DNA of 12,363 nt from JBFIHZ01 sp041601535 (GTDB taxonomy: Bacteria > Pseudomonadota > Gammaproteobacteria > Xanthomonadales > SZUA-36), in NCBI GenBank assembly GCA_041601535.1, contig JBFIHZ010000093.1:1-12363 (forward strand). The letters run 5' to 3'. Under the pieces are notes generated by a model. It made no database searches. It was not told the origin of the DNA and was given only the letters and a program-made list of their open reading frames with translations. Shown piece after piece: positions 1-7,208 of the stretch. How positions within the stretch are numbered: the first letter of the stretch is position 1; every line of letters begins with the position of its first letter. The position numbers were made by a program, and so were the translations under genes.

Positions 1-1269
1 GCCATTCGGGTGTTGCATGCCGATAATCTTGCCGCGCAAGGGGCGCCGGTCGATTGTATTGCCCGGCAGGCGGACATACCGGAATCCCTGGTTCACTGGG
101 TGCACGAACTGGAAGATCAGCACCGGCTGGTGGTTTTCCAATGCGCGCCGGATGATTCCAGCTGGACCCGTTTCGCATTGCGGCAATCGGACCTGGTACT
201 GCGGATAGCACACGCTGATTCGGATGAAGGTTTGCGGCCGTGGGAGCCGTCACTGGGTCTGGACGATGCCCACTCCAGTTTGCGGCGCGCGCTGGTACTG
301 CTGCAAGCGGACAATTCCCGTCCCTGGGCAAACACACGGCAATGGAAGTCACCCCGGCAACTCGAGTTTCATCTGCATGTGCGTGATGGCAGGCAAGCTG
401 ACGTGGCCCGGGTGGCGCGCGTGATCAGTGGCCGGGCCCGCGGCCTGGTGCTGGGTGGCGGTGCCTCACGGGGTTTTGCCCACCTGGGTGTTTATCAGGC
501 CCTGACCGAGGCCAAAATGGAAATTGACTGGTTCGGTGGCAGCAGTATCGGCGGCATCATGGGCGCGCTGATGGCCAAGGGGCTGAGTCCGGAGGAGTGC
601 ATCGAATCGGCGCGTGAATCATTCGTCAGGCACCGGCCGTTCAGTGATTACACACTGCCGGTAGTGTCGCTGATTGCCGGCCGGAGGATGCAGCGCGAAC
701 TGTGCCGCAAGGCGGATATGGCGATTGAAGATCTGGCGCTGCCGTTTTTCTGTGTGTCCAGTAACCTGGATAATGGCCACCTTAACCTGCATGACCACGG
801 CCTGCTGTCGCGCGCATTGCAGGCCTCCGCCTCCATGCCGGGGGTTTTCCCTCCCACCGTGTTTGAACGCCAACTGGCAGTGGATGGCACCGTCCTCAAC
901 AGTCTGCCGGTGGACATCATGTGGCAGCAACCGGTAGGGGAGGTGATCGCCGTGGATCTGGCGGTTCACCAGAGCCGCACGGTTGACTATGACGAAACGC
1001 CAGGCGCCTGGGCGGTGCTCGGCGGGCGCTTGCTGCCGTTTGCACGGCGCTACCGGGTGCCGCCACTGATGAGTGTGTTAATGAAGGCCAACGAGTTGGC
1101 CACCTTGCAACAGGTGCGGGCCCAGGGCCGCAGTGCCAGCCTGCTGCTGCAACCGGATGTCAGGCGTTTCGGGCTGACCCAGGTCGCTGCTTTTGACCGC
1201 ATCGTGGAGGCCGGATATCGCTGCGCCAGCGAGGCGCTTGACGGGTGGCGGTTGGCAAACCAGTCATGA
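1..1269 (+). CDS. Patatin-like phospholipase, NTE type (5' end outside window)
   Basis: This is a serine lipid hydrolase of the patatin/neuropathy-target-esterase group, expected to deacylate (lyso)phospholipids at membranes. The frame is open from base 1, so the true start lies upstream; the GTG at 10 is probably internal. Numbering residues from that GTG, the glycine-rich oxyanion motif GGGASRGFAHLG is at about 149-160. The nucleophile elbow GSSIG has Ser179, and the catalytic Asp292 lies in a DGT motif in place of the usual DGG/DGA. Residues 1-140 match the linker that precedes the patatin domain in NTE proteins (elements like LVVFQCAPDDSSWTRFALRQ). A cyclic-nucleotide-binding domain may therefore lie upstream, outside the window; this is inference. 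The stop is 4 bp before the ATG chosen for the haloperoxidase gene, so co-transcription is plausible. Confidence 0.9.
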   Translation, partial: AIRVLHADNLAAQGAPVDCIARQADIPESLVHWVHELEDQHRLVVFQCAPDDSSWTRFALRQSDLVLRIAHADSDEGLRPWEPSLGLDDAHSSLRRALVLLQADNSRPWANTRQWKSPRQLEFHLHVRDGRQADVARVARVISGRARGLVLGGGASRGFAHLGVYQALTEAKMEIDWFGGSSIGGIMGALMAKGLSPEECIESARESFVRHRPFSDYTLPVVSLIAGRRMQRELCRKADMAIEDLALPFFCVSSNLDNGHLNLHDHGLLSRALQASASMPGVFPPTVFERQLAVDGTVLNSLPVDIMWQQPVGEVIAVDLAVHQSRTVDYDETPGAWAVLGGRLLPFARRYRVPPLMSVLMKANELATLQQVRAQGRSASLLLQPDVRRFGLTQVAAFDRIVEAGYRCASEALDGWRLANQS

Positions 1270-1273
1270 GATA

Positions 1274-3355
1274 ATGCCACTCCATTTGGCAGTGAGCCCG
1301 TTAATTTTGACCCATCCAGTGCACCTTTTCCCGCAGCGCAGCCGCCTGAATGTTGCACCAAAGCTGCTGTTTCTGCGGCCACGGGGCGCCTGTCTGCTGT
1401 TGCTTGTCATGCTGCTGTGTTTCGCATCCTCCTCGCCGGCAGCACAACCGCCGACTGCGGAAACCACCGCCACACCCACGGCGCCAGATAACCCGGAACT
1501 GTCGGTGGCGCGGCAATGGAACGAGGCCTTGCTGCACGCCATCCGCAATGACTTCGCCCGCCCCACGGTGCATGCCCGCAACCTGTACCACCTGTCCGCC
1601 GCGATGTGGGATGCCTGGGCTGCCTATGACAAGCACGCCGATGCGGTTTTTCACGACGAGCTGCTTAGAACCACGGACATCCAGGCCGCGCGGGAGGAGT
1701 CCATCAGTTATGCAGCCTATCGCCTGTTGCACTGGCGCTTTGCCCATTCGCCCGGAGCGGAGACTTCGCTGCAGCGCTTTGACCAGTTAATGGATCAACT
1801 GGGGTATGCGCGGGATTTCACCTCGCGTGACGGCAACTCGCCGGCGGCGCTGGGAAACCGTATCGCGGATACCCTGATCGCCGCCGGGCTGGAGGACGGT
1901 GCTAACGAAGCCGAGGATTACGCCAACCGCTATTACCAGCCGGCCAACCGTCCCTTGCTGCCGGTATTGCCAGGCAATCCCTCGATGAATGACCCCAATC
2001 GCTGGCAACCGCTGGCGCTGGAGTTTTTTATTGATCAGGCCGGCCGGCCCCTGCCATCCGGGGAACCCGACTTCCTCAGTCCGGAATGGGGGGCGGTGGT
2101 CCCATTCGCATTACGGGAGGATGACCTGACGGTCTACCGGCGCGATGGGTTTGATTATTTTGTCTACCACGACCCGGGTCCGCCACCCTATCTCGGGGGA
2201 GACGGTGATGCCGTATACAAGTCCGATTTTGCCCAGGTAGCCCGCTGGAGTGGTTTGCTTGACCCAGCCGATGGTGTGACGATCGATATCAGTCCGGCCA
2301 GCCGGGGTAACAATACCCTGGGTACCAATGATGGTACGGGCTGGGATGAAAACCCATACACCGGTGAGCCGTATGCCCCGCAAGTCGTGCCGGCGGGCGA
2401 TTACTACCGGGTGCTGGCGGAGTTCTGGGCCGATGGGCCCGACTCGGAAACGCCGCCCGGGCACTGGTTTACCCTGGCCAACGCGGTGGCGGATGCGCCG
2501 CAGTTACGCAAGCGTCTGTTCGCCCAGGGGCCGGAACTGGATGCGCTGGAATGGGACGTCAAGGTGTACCTGGCGCTGGGCGGTGCCATGCACGACGTGG
2601 CCGTGGCGGTGTGGGGGGTGAAGGGCTGGTATGACTATGTCCGGCCAATTTCCGCGTTGCGCTTTATGTGCGAATACGGACAGTCCTCCGATGCGCAATT
2701 GGCATCCTGGCATCCGGACGGCATTCCGCTGGAGCCGGGTGCCATCGAAGTCATCACCGCGCAGAGCGCTGCGCCAGGGCAACGCCACGCCCACCTGGCG
2801 GGCGAACAGGGTGAGCACCTGGGCAAGATCGCCTTGTTTGCCTGGCGCGGGCCGGACTTTATCGAGGACCCGGATGTGGACCAGGCCGGGACGGGCTGGA
2901 TCCGTTGCGAAGACTGGTGGCCCTACCAGCGTCCATCCTTCGTGACTCCGCCGTTTGCCGGCTATGTTTCCGGCCACAGCACGTTCAGCCGCGCTGCGGC
3001 CAAGGTGTTGACCCGGCTTACCGGCGATGCCTTTTTCCCTGGTGGGCTGGGGGAGTTCAAGGCGCCGAAGAATGCATTCCTGGTATTTGAGGAAGGTCCC
3101 AGCGTTGATATTACCTTGCAGTGGGCTACCTATTACGATGCCGCGGATGAGTGCAGCCTGTCGCGTATCTATGGCGGCATCCACCCGCCGGCTGATGATA
3201 TTCCGGGACGTCTGATGGGCGAAATCATCGGCCAGCAATCCGTTGATCTGGCGCGGCGCTATTTCCGCGGCCAGGTGAACAGCCGCATACGTTCCTATCC
3301 GCGTGACCATGCCGCGCGCAAATTACGTGGCGGGGAATTTCAGCACAACCCCTGA
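1274..3355 (+). CDS. Exported vanadium-dependent haloperoxidase / PAP2-fold protein
   Basis: This protein belongs to the vanadium haloperoxidase/acid-phosphatase (PAP2) superfamily. Members oxidise halides with peroxide, or hydrolyse phosphomonoesters. Counting from the ATG at 1274 (693 residues), the vanadate-pocket motifs are complete. Motif 1 is K450-x6-R457-P (KGWYDYVRP), motif 2 is SGHS at 566-569, and motif 3 is SR-x4-G-x-H with R631 and H637, followed by D641. The N-terminal block around residues 70-120 (RQWNEALLHAIRNDF, then HARNLYHLSAAMWDAWAAYD) is typical of bacterial haloperoxidase-like proteins. A hydrophobic stretch at about 41-53, followed by SSSPAAQ, suggests a signal peptide cleaved near residue 57. 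The start is uncertain: the n-region from 1274 is long, GTG 1319 is an alternative, and the frame stays open back to 1193 inside the previous gene. Whether it acts on chloride, bromide, iodide or only phosphate cannot be read from sequence alone. Confidence 0.88.
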   Translation: MPLHLAVSPLILTHPVHLFPQRSRLNVAPKLLFLRPRGACLLLLVMLLCFASSSPAAQPPTAETTATPTAPDNPELSVARQWNEALLHAIRNDFARPTVHARNLYHLSAAMWDAWAAYDKHADAVFHDELLRTTDIQAAREESISYAAYRLLHWRFAHSPGAETSLQRFDQLMDQLGYARDFTSRDGNSPAALGNRIADTLIAAGLEDGANEAEDYANRYYQPANRPLLPVLPGNPSMNDPNRWQPLALEFFIDQAGRPLPSGEPDFLSPEWGAVVPFALREDDLTVYRRDGFDYFVYHDPGPPPYLGGDGDAVYKSDFAQVARWSGLLDPADGVTIDISPASRGNNTLGTNDGTGWDENPYTGEPYAPQVVPAGDYYRVLAEFWADGPDSETPPGHWFTLANAVADAPQLRKRLFAQGPELDALEWDVKVYLALGGAMHDVAVAVWGVKGWYDYVRPISALRFMCEYGQSSDAQLASWHPDGIPLEPGAIEVITAQSAAPGQRHAHLAGEQGEHLGKIALFAWRGPDFIEDPDVDQAGTGWIRCEDWWPYQRPSFVTPPFAGYVSGHSTFSRAAAKVLTRLTGDAFFPGGLGEFKAPKNAFLVFEEGPSVDITLQWATYYDAADECSLSRIYGGIHPPADDIPGRLMGEIIGQQSVDLARRYFRGQVNSRIRSYPRDHAARKLRGGEFQHNP

Positions 3356-3549
3356 CAGCAGACCTGGACCAGAGGTTTAGCCCCAGCCATTGCGCTGGTG
3401 GTGCCTGAACGCCGCCGGCAGGCGGATCGCAGCAGTGGTGTTCTGCCGCTGCTTGATGTCTTTACATCTCATCGCGCGGTTGGCGGGCTCTGCGGTTGGT
3501 GGTTTTTTTGGTAACCTAGGCGGCCATTTGTCTGCCGTGAGCCATCCAT
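3356..3549. other. Intergenic region with a run of short hairpins
   Basis: This 194-bp gap between two + strand genes has no convincing ORF. It holds short inverted repeats: CCAGC/GCTGG (3383-3398), CCGCC-GGCA-GGCGG (3412-3425), GCAGC/GCTGC (3429-3452) and GATGT-CTTT-ACATC (3455-3468). An isolated T-run lies at 3503-3509. None of the hairpins is followed directly by a T-run, so none is a standard intrinsic terminator. Together they may help end transcription of the haloperoxidase gene or protect mRNA ends. I could not find a good -35/-10 pair for the metallopeptidase, although the gap is long enough to hold its promoter. Confidence 0.4.
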
Positions 3550-5655
3550 ATGAAACGTGTCATTGATCTGACAGCCATCTGTCTTGTTGCTTTGTCGATT
3601 CTGATGGTGGGCTGCCAGCCTGCCGATGACGCGCCGCCGGCGGCCGCTGCAGCGGGCACACAAGAGGCCGGAAGCAGCAACGCCGCCACAGCGGTGACCG
3701 AGCTGACGGTCGAGTACCGCAAACCGGAATTGAGCGAGCTGACCACTGGCGCCGGCCTGACTGCGGCCTGTGAGGCCGAAGTGGGAGCGATCGAGCGGGC
3801 GCTGGCTGAGCTGGAGGCGTTTACACCTGACCCCACGGTGGATAATTACCTGGAGCCGCTGAATGCCACCATGGTGAGTGCCTATAACATGGTTTTTGCC
3901 TCCGGCACGCTGACCGCGGTACATCCGGATGCGGCAGTGCGCGACGCGGGTGATGACTGCCAACAGGCGATCAGCAGCGTGTACGCTGATTTTTCCCTGT
4001 CACGGCCAATATTCGAACGGCTGACGCGGCTGGACGTGAGCAGTTCCGATACCGATACCCAGCGCTATGTGGAAAAACTGCTGCAGGGTTTCAGGTTATC
4101 AGGTGTCGATAAGGACGATGCCACGCGGGCCCGGATCAAGGCCTTGACCGAGGAGATCACCGCGGTGGGGCAAGAGTTCAGCAACAACATCCGCGAGTCG
4201 GTGAATTATCTTGTACTGGATTCGGTGGAGCAACTGGCCGGCTTGCCGCAGGACTATATCGATGCCCATCCGCCCGGCGAAGACGGCAAAATCCGCATTT
4301 CCACCCAGTACCCCGACCTGTTTCCATTTATGAGTTACGCCGATAACGACGAACTGCGCCGGCAATTGACGGTGTTGCGCAACACGCTTGCCTGGCCCGA
4401 AAACGAAGCCGTGCTGCTCAAGCTGATCGGGTTGCGGCATGAACTGGCCAACCTGATCGGGTTTGATCATTACGCCGGCCTGATTACCGCCGACAAGATG
4501 GTGGGTTCACCGCAGCGGGTAGAGAGCTTTTTACAGGAGCTGGCCGGTTACACAGAAGAGGCGCAGCAACGCGAGTACGCCATGCTGCTGGAACGCCTGC
4601 AACGCGATCAGCCCGATGCCGAGCGCGTGGAAGTCTGGCAGGCTTCCTACCTCAGCGAGAAAATCAGCTCCGAGCAGTTCAACGTGGATTCCAAGGAGGT
4701 GCGCGAGTATTTCAGCTATAACAATACCCGCGATGGCATCCTCACGCTGGTCCAGGATCTGTTTAACGTGCAGATCAAACCCTGGGATACCACCACCTGG
4801 CACGCCGATGTTGAAGCCTACGAGTTGTGGGATGGCGAGGTGCTGATCGGGCAGTTCTATCTGGATATGCATCCGCGCGACAACAAGTACCAGCATGCCG
4901 CAGCCTTTCCGCTGCGTACCGGCATCACCGGCGTGCAGACACCGGTGGCCACGCTGGTGTGTAATTTTCCCGCTGGTGACGGGCTGATGCCGCACAGCCA
5001 GGTGGAGACCTACCTGCACGAGTTTGGCCACCTGATTCATAACCTGTTCGCGGGCGGGCACCACTGGGTGGATATTTCCGGCATCAACACCGAGTGGGAC
5101 TTCGTCGAAGCGCCGTCGCAAATGCTGCAGGAATGGGTGTGGGATTACCCGACGGTATCCCGCTTCGCGCGCAATGCCGACGGCGAGGTTTTGCCCGAGG
5201 ACCTGCTGCAGCGCATGCAGGCCGCCAGGGATTTCGGACTGGGCCTGGCAACCCGCCGCCAGTTGTCACTGGCCGCCCTGTCACTGGGCTTGTACAACCA
5301 GGACCCGCAAGGGCTGGACCTGAAGGCATTTACCGATGCCATGAGCCGCCAGTACACCCCGTTTGAGCCTTTGCCGGAAGGACATTTCTATACCGCCTTT
5401 GGACACCTCGACGGCTACTCGGCAATTTACTACACCTACCAGTGGTCACTGGCCATCGCCTCGGACCTGTTCACCCGTTTCGAACAGGAAGGGCTGCGCA
5501 ATGTGGAGACCGCCGGAGCCTACCGCGAGCATATCCTGGAACCGGGTGGGGCCAAGCCTGCCGCCGAGCTGGTACGCGAGTTCCTCGGCCGTGAAATCAG
5601 CTTCAAGCCGTATGCCGACCGCCTCAGCCAGGCGGGTAAAACCGCCGCGGATTAA
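3550..5655 (+). CDS. M3-family zinc oligopeptidase, predicted lipoprotein
   Basis: This is a zinc metallopeptidase of family M3 (thimet oligopeptidase / oligopeptidase A / Dcp type), which cleaves short peptides inside a closed channel. The 701 residues match the usual length. The zinc site is H490-E-F-G-H494 with E491 as the catalytic base, and the third ligand is E520 in the family motif DFVEAPSQML. The C-terminal segment FGHLDGYSAIYYTYQWS carries the His/Tyr residues that line the M3 substrate pocket. The N-terminus has a charged start, a hydrophobic core and MVGC (Cys22), a near-lipobox with Met at -3. Gln at +2 would favour the outer membrane. This is followed by a low-complexity Ala/Pro/Ser linker to about residue 47. 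It is therefore probably a membrane-anchored, periplasm-facing peptidase that degrades peptides from envelope protein turnover. The ribosome binding site before the ATG is weak. The lipoprotein call is less certain than the family call. Confidence 0.93.
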   Translation: MKRVIDLTAICLVALSILMVGCQPADDAPPAAAAAGTQEAGSSNAATAVTELTVEYRKPELSELTTGAGLTAACEAEVGAIERALAELEAFTPDPTVDNYLEPLNATMVSAYNMVFASGTLTAVHPDAAVRDAGDDCQQAISSVYADFSLSRPIFERLTRLDVSSSDTDTQRYVEKLLQGFRLSGVDKDDATRARIKALTEEITAVGQEFSNNIRESVNYLVLDSVEQLAGLPQDYIDAHPPGEDGKIRISTQYPDLFPFMSYADNDELRRQLTVLRNTLAWPENEAVLLKLIGLRHELANLIGFDHYAGLITADKMVGSPQRVESFLQELAGYTEEAQQREYAMLLERLQRDQPDAERVEVWQASYLSEKISSEQFNVDSKEVREYFSYNNTRDGILTLVQDLFNVQIKPWDTTTWHADVEAYELWDGEVLIGQFYLDMHPRDNKYQHAAAFPLRTGITGVQTPVATLVCNFPAGDGLMPHSQVETYLHEFGHLIHNLFAGGHHWVDISGINTEWDFVEAPSQMLQEWVWDYPTVSRFARNADGEVLPEDLLQRMQAARDFGLGLATRRQLSLAALSLGLYNQDPQGLDLKAFTDAMSRQYTPFEPLPEGHFYTAFGHLDGYSAIYYTYQWSLAIASDLFTRFEQEGLRNVETAGAYREHILEPGGAKPAAELVREFLGREISFKPYADRLSQAGKTAAD

Positions 5656-5662
5656 GCCCTGC

Positions 5663-5680
5663 GCCGGCTGTTGTGCCGGT
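5663..5680 (+). terminator. Hairpin just after the metallopeptidase stop
   Basis: An inverted repeat, CCGGC-TGTTGT-GCCGG with one extra G-T closing pair, starts 7 bp after the stop codon. It is well placed for a terminator, but no T-run follows (next bases are AGGTCTGTGAC), so at best it is a weak or Rho-assisted end. About 13 bp further on, TTGACG (5693-5698) resembles a -35 box for the next gene. The matching -10 region is poor, so I do not call a promoter. Confidence 0.3.
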
Positions 5681-5771
5681 AGGTCTGTGACTTTGACGGA
5701 TATTGTGTTTGCCGGGCATTACTGGCATGCTCGGTCGACCGTGTCCGGCGATATGGGGGTATGGTTTCACC

Positions 5772-7022
5772 ATGAACAGTCAAGTACAGGTGCGTGTCAG
5801 TCGTTCGATCTTGGTGCTGTTTTTCCTGACCTGCAGCGCGCCGCTGGCGGCCGTTGACCGGGTGCTTGCCGGCGAGTTTGACGGTTCGGAAGCCACCACC
5901 GCCAACCTGCCGGGTAACTGCAGCAGGCCGGCACAGCTCGGCTACCGGGTGGTCAGCCCGGTACAGGTATCCAGCAGCGGCAGTTACAGCGTGACCGATG
6001 CATTCAATTTTCATGGCGTGGATGTCACCGCGCTGATCTACCAGGGGCCGTTCAACCCGGCCAGCCCGCAAACCAACCTGGTAACGCCGGCTGGCATTGA
6101 CCTGAGCGCGGATGTAAACCTGCAATCCGGAGTGGACTACACCCTGGTGGTGCAGCAGTGGTGCGAAGTTCGCGAAGGGGCCTGGGCCGTGACTTTTTCC
6201 GGACCGGGCAGTGTCACTTCGGCCAACGTGGCCAACGTACCGGCGTTCACCATGGGCAGCCTGACAGGCAACGAACCGCTGCTCAATGGCGACTGTGGCA
6301 ATGCGCCTTACAAGCAGACCGGGCCGCTGCGGGTAGCGCGCAGCGGAGTGTATTACTACACCGATATTTCCATCACCCATGCACTGGATATGTGCGTGCA
6401 GATCTATACGGCCCCGGTGAATACCGCCAATCCGGCGGCCAATCGTGTAGCCTCACTGGACGATTTTGGCCAGGCGAGTTTGCAGGCCAATACCGATTAC
6501 TGGTTTGTCATCCAGCCGTTTGACCAGGTAGCCGGTGGTGATTATTTTTTCGTGTTTGCGCCACCGGCCGAGTTCCGCATGAATGCCGGCATGGCGGGCA
6601 GCTGGTTCAATCCGGCCACAGCCGGTCAGGGCTTTTTTCTTGACGTGTTTGAAAAGATCAACCAGGTATTCCTGGCCTGGTTCAGCTATGACCTGTCGCG
6701 GCCGGCCGGAAATGTCCCGGCTGAAATCGGTGATCCGGGCCACCGCTGGCTGACGGCTTTCGGCCCGTTCAGCGGGGCTGCAGCTGATCTGTCCATCGAG
6801 TGGACTACCGGCGGGGTGTTCGATGCGGCCAGCCCGGTACCCACCCAGTCGGTGGATGGGACCATTAACATTGATTTTGATGATTGCACCAGCGGCCGGG
6901 TGACCTATGACCTGGGCACAGCCAATGCCAGCGGGGTGGTGCCGATCCAGCGCATCGCCAATGACAACGTGGGCCTGTGCGAAGCGCTGATCGACGGGCC
7001 AGGCCAGCCCGGACCCTTGTAA
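5772..7022 (+). CDS. Secreted beta-rich protein: two tandem PPC-like repeats plus C-terminal domain
   Basis: Function is unknown. Counting from the ATG at 5772 (416 residues), there is a signal peptide (core SILVLFFLT, likely cleavage after APLAA at about 27). Two similar extracellular beta-domains follow at about 34-146 and 161-265. They share a GxC start, then SG-x-Y-x-x-TD, a late IY-x-x-P-x-N-x-A-x-P-x-x-N motif, and Y-x-x-V-x-Q near the end. These resemble the pre-peptidase C-terminal-like domains of many secreted proteobacterial proteins. A third domain (about 272-406) starts GSWFNPATAGQGFFLDV and matches a Gly/Trp-rich C-terminal module that I recall from other gammaproteobacterial exported proteins. 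Each domain holds exactly two cysteines (C50/C131, C175/C208, C372/C403), suggesting one disulfide apiece. The ATG at 5772 was chosen because it places the signal peptide at the N-terminus; the frame also runs upstream from a TTG at 5703. No catalytic motif is visible, so adhesion or binding is more likely than catalysis. Confidence 0.82.
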   Translation: MNSQVQVRVSRSILVLFFLTCSAPLAAVDRVLAGEFDGSEATTANLPGNCSRPAQLGYRVVSPVQVSSSGSYSVTDAFNFHGVDVTALIYQGPFNPASPQTNLVTPAGIDLSADVNLQSGVDYTLVVQQWCEVREGAWAVTFSGPGSVTSANVANVPAFTMGSLTGNEPLLNGDCGNAPYKQTGPLRVARSGVYYYTDISITHALDMCVQIYTAPVNTANPAANRVASLDDFGQASLQANTDYWFVIQPFDQVAGGDYFFVFAPPAEFRMNAGMAGSWFNPATAGQGFFLDVFEKINQVFLAWFSYDLSRPAGNVPAEIGDPGHRWLTAFGPFSGAAADLSIEWTTGGVFDAASPVPTQSVDGTINIDFDDCTSGRVTYDLGTANASGVVPIQRIANDNVGLCEALIDGPGQPGPL

Positions 7023-7119
7023 AGCCGCCACGGGGCAGCCGCAGTACTCTCCGGTAAAATAAGTTGAAATGCATTGGCGGGCATGCCGGTCAGATACGGT
7101 AAGCCCCTGCACGGCCATT

Positions 7120-7150
7120 TCCCGGGATAATGACCATGTCCATCCCGGGA
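7120..7150. promoter_or_regulatory. Perfect 9-bp inverted repeat upstream of msrP
   Basis: TCCCGGGAT (7120-7128) and ATCCCGGGA (7142-7150) form an exact inverted repeat with a 13-base spacer. Each arm contains the 8-bp palindrome TCCCGGGA, and the two palindromes are 23 bp apart centre to centre, about two helical turns. GATAAT (7126-7131), a near-consensus -10 hexamer, overlaps the left arm, though no good -35 box lies at the right distance. The element could be a dimer-binding operator or a leader RNA hairpin. No T-run follows, so it is not a standard terminator for the gene before it. Confidence 0.55.
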
Positions 7151-7179
7151 TATCAGCGGGGATATCGCCCGAATGGTCA
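7131..7179 (+). promoter_or_regulatory. Possible H-type pseudoknot in the msrP leader
   Basis: TGACCAT (7131-7137), in the loop of the 9-bp inverted repeat, is exactly complementary to ATGGTCA (7173-7179). With the 9-bp stem formed, this gives an H-type pseudoknot layout: a 2-base loop crossing a 7-bp stem, a 4-base loop, and a 22-base loop crossing the 9-bp stem. These lengths are sterically allowed. A competing small hairpin, GATATC-AGCGGG-GATATC (7149-7166), shares two bases with the 9-bp stem, so the two compete. The structure ends 16 bases before the msrP ribosome binding site. Chance pairing of seven bases cannot be excluded. Confidence 0.3.
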
Positions 7180-7194
7180 CCCTGAGCAGCAGCC

Positions 7195-7203
7195 GAAGAG
7201 AAG
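7195..7203 (+). promoter_or_regulatory. Ribosome binding site supporting the msrP start at 7209
   Basis: The purine-rich GAAGAGAAG ends 5 bases before the ATG at 7209. It favours that start over the in-frame ATG at 7173, which would add 12 residues with no counterpart in E. coli MsrP. Confidence 0.5.
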
Positions 7204-7208
7204 CCGAA

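Noticed and set aside
1193..1273. Extension of the haloperoxidase frame upstream into the phospholipase gene
   Set aside because: It would create a long overlap and push the signal peptide far from the N-terminus; the ATG at 1274, just after the previous stop, is more natural.
2504..3310. A 268-codon antisense ORF across the haloperoxidase gene
   Set aside because: The sense strand carries the conserved vanadate motifs; the antisense translation shows no known domain.
5693..5723. TTGACG as a -35 box for the secreted-protein gene
   Set aside because: The matching -10 position reads CATTAC or similar, only half consensus, so a promoter is not supported.
7173..7208. Earlier in-frame ATG for msrP
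   Set aside because: It adds 12 residues not matched in E. coli MsrP, and the purine-rich site at 7195-7203 fits the ATG at 7209 better. The ATG also lies in the possible pseudoknot arm.
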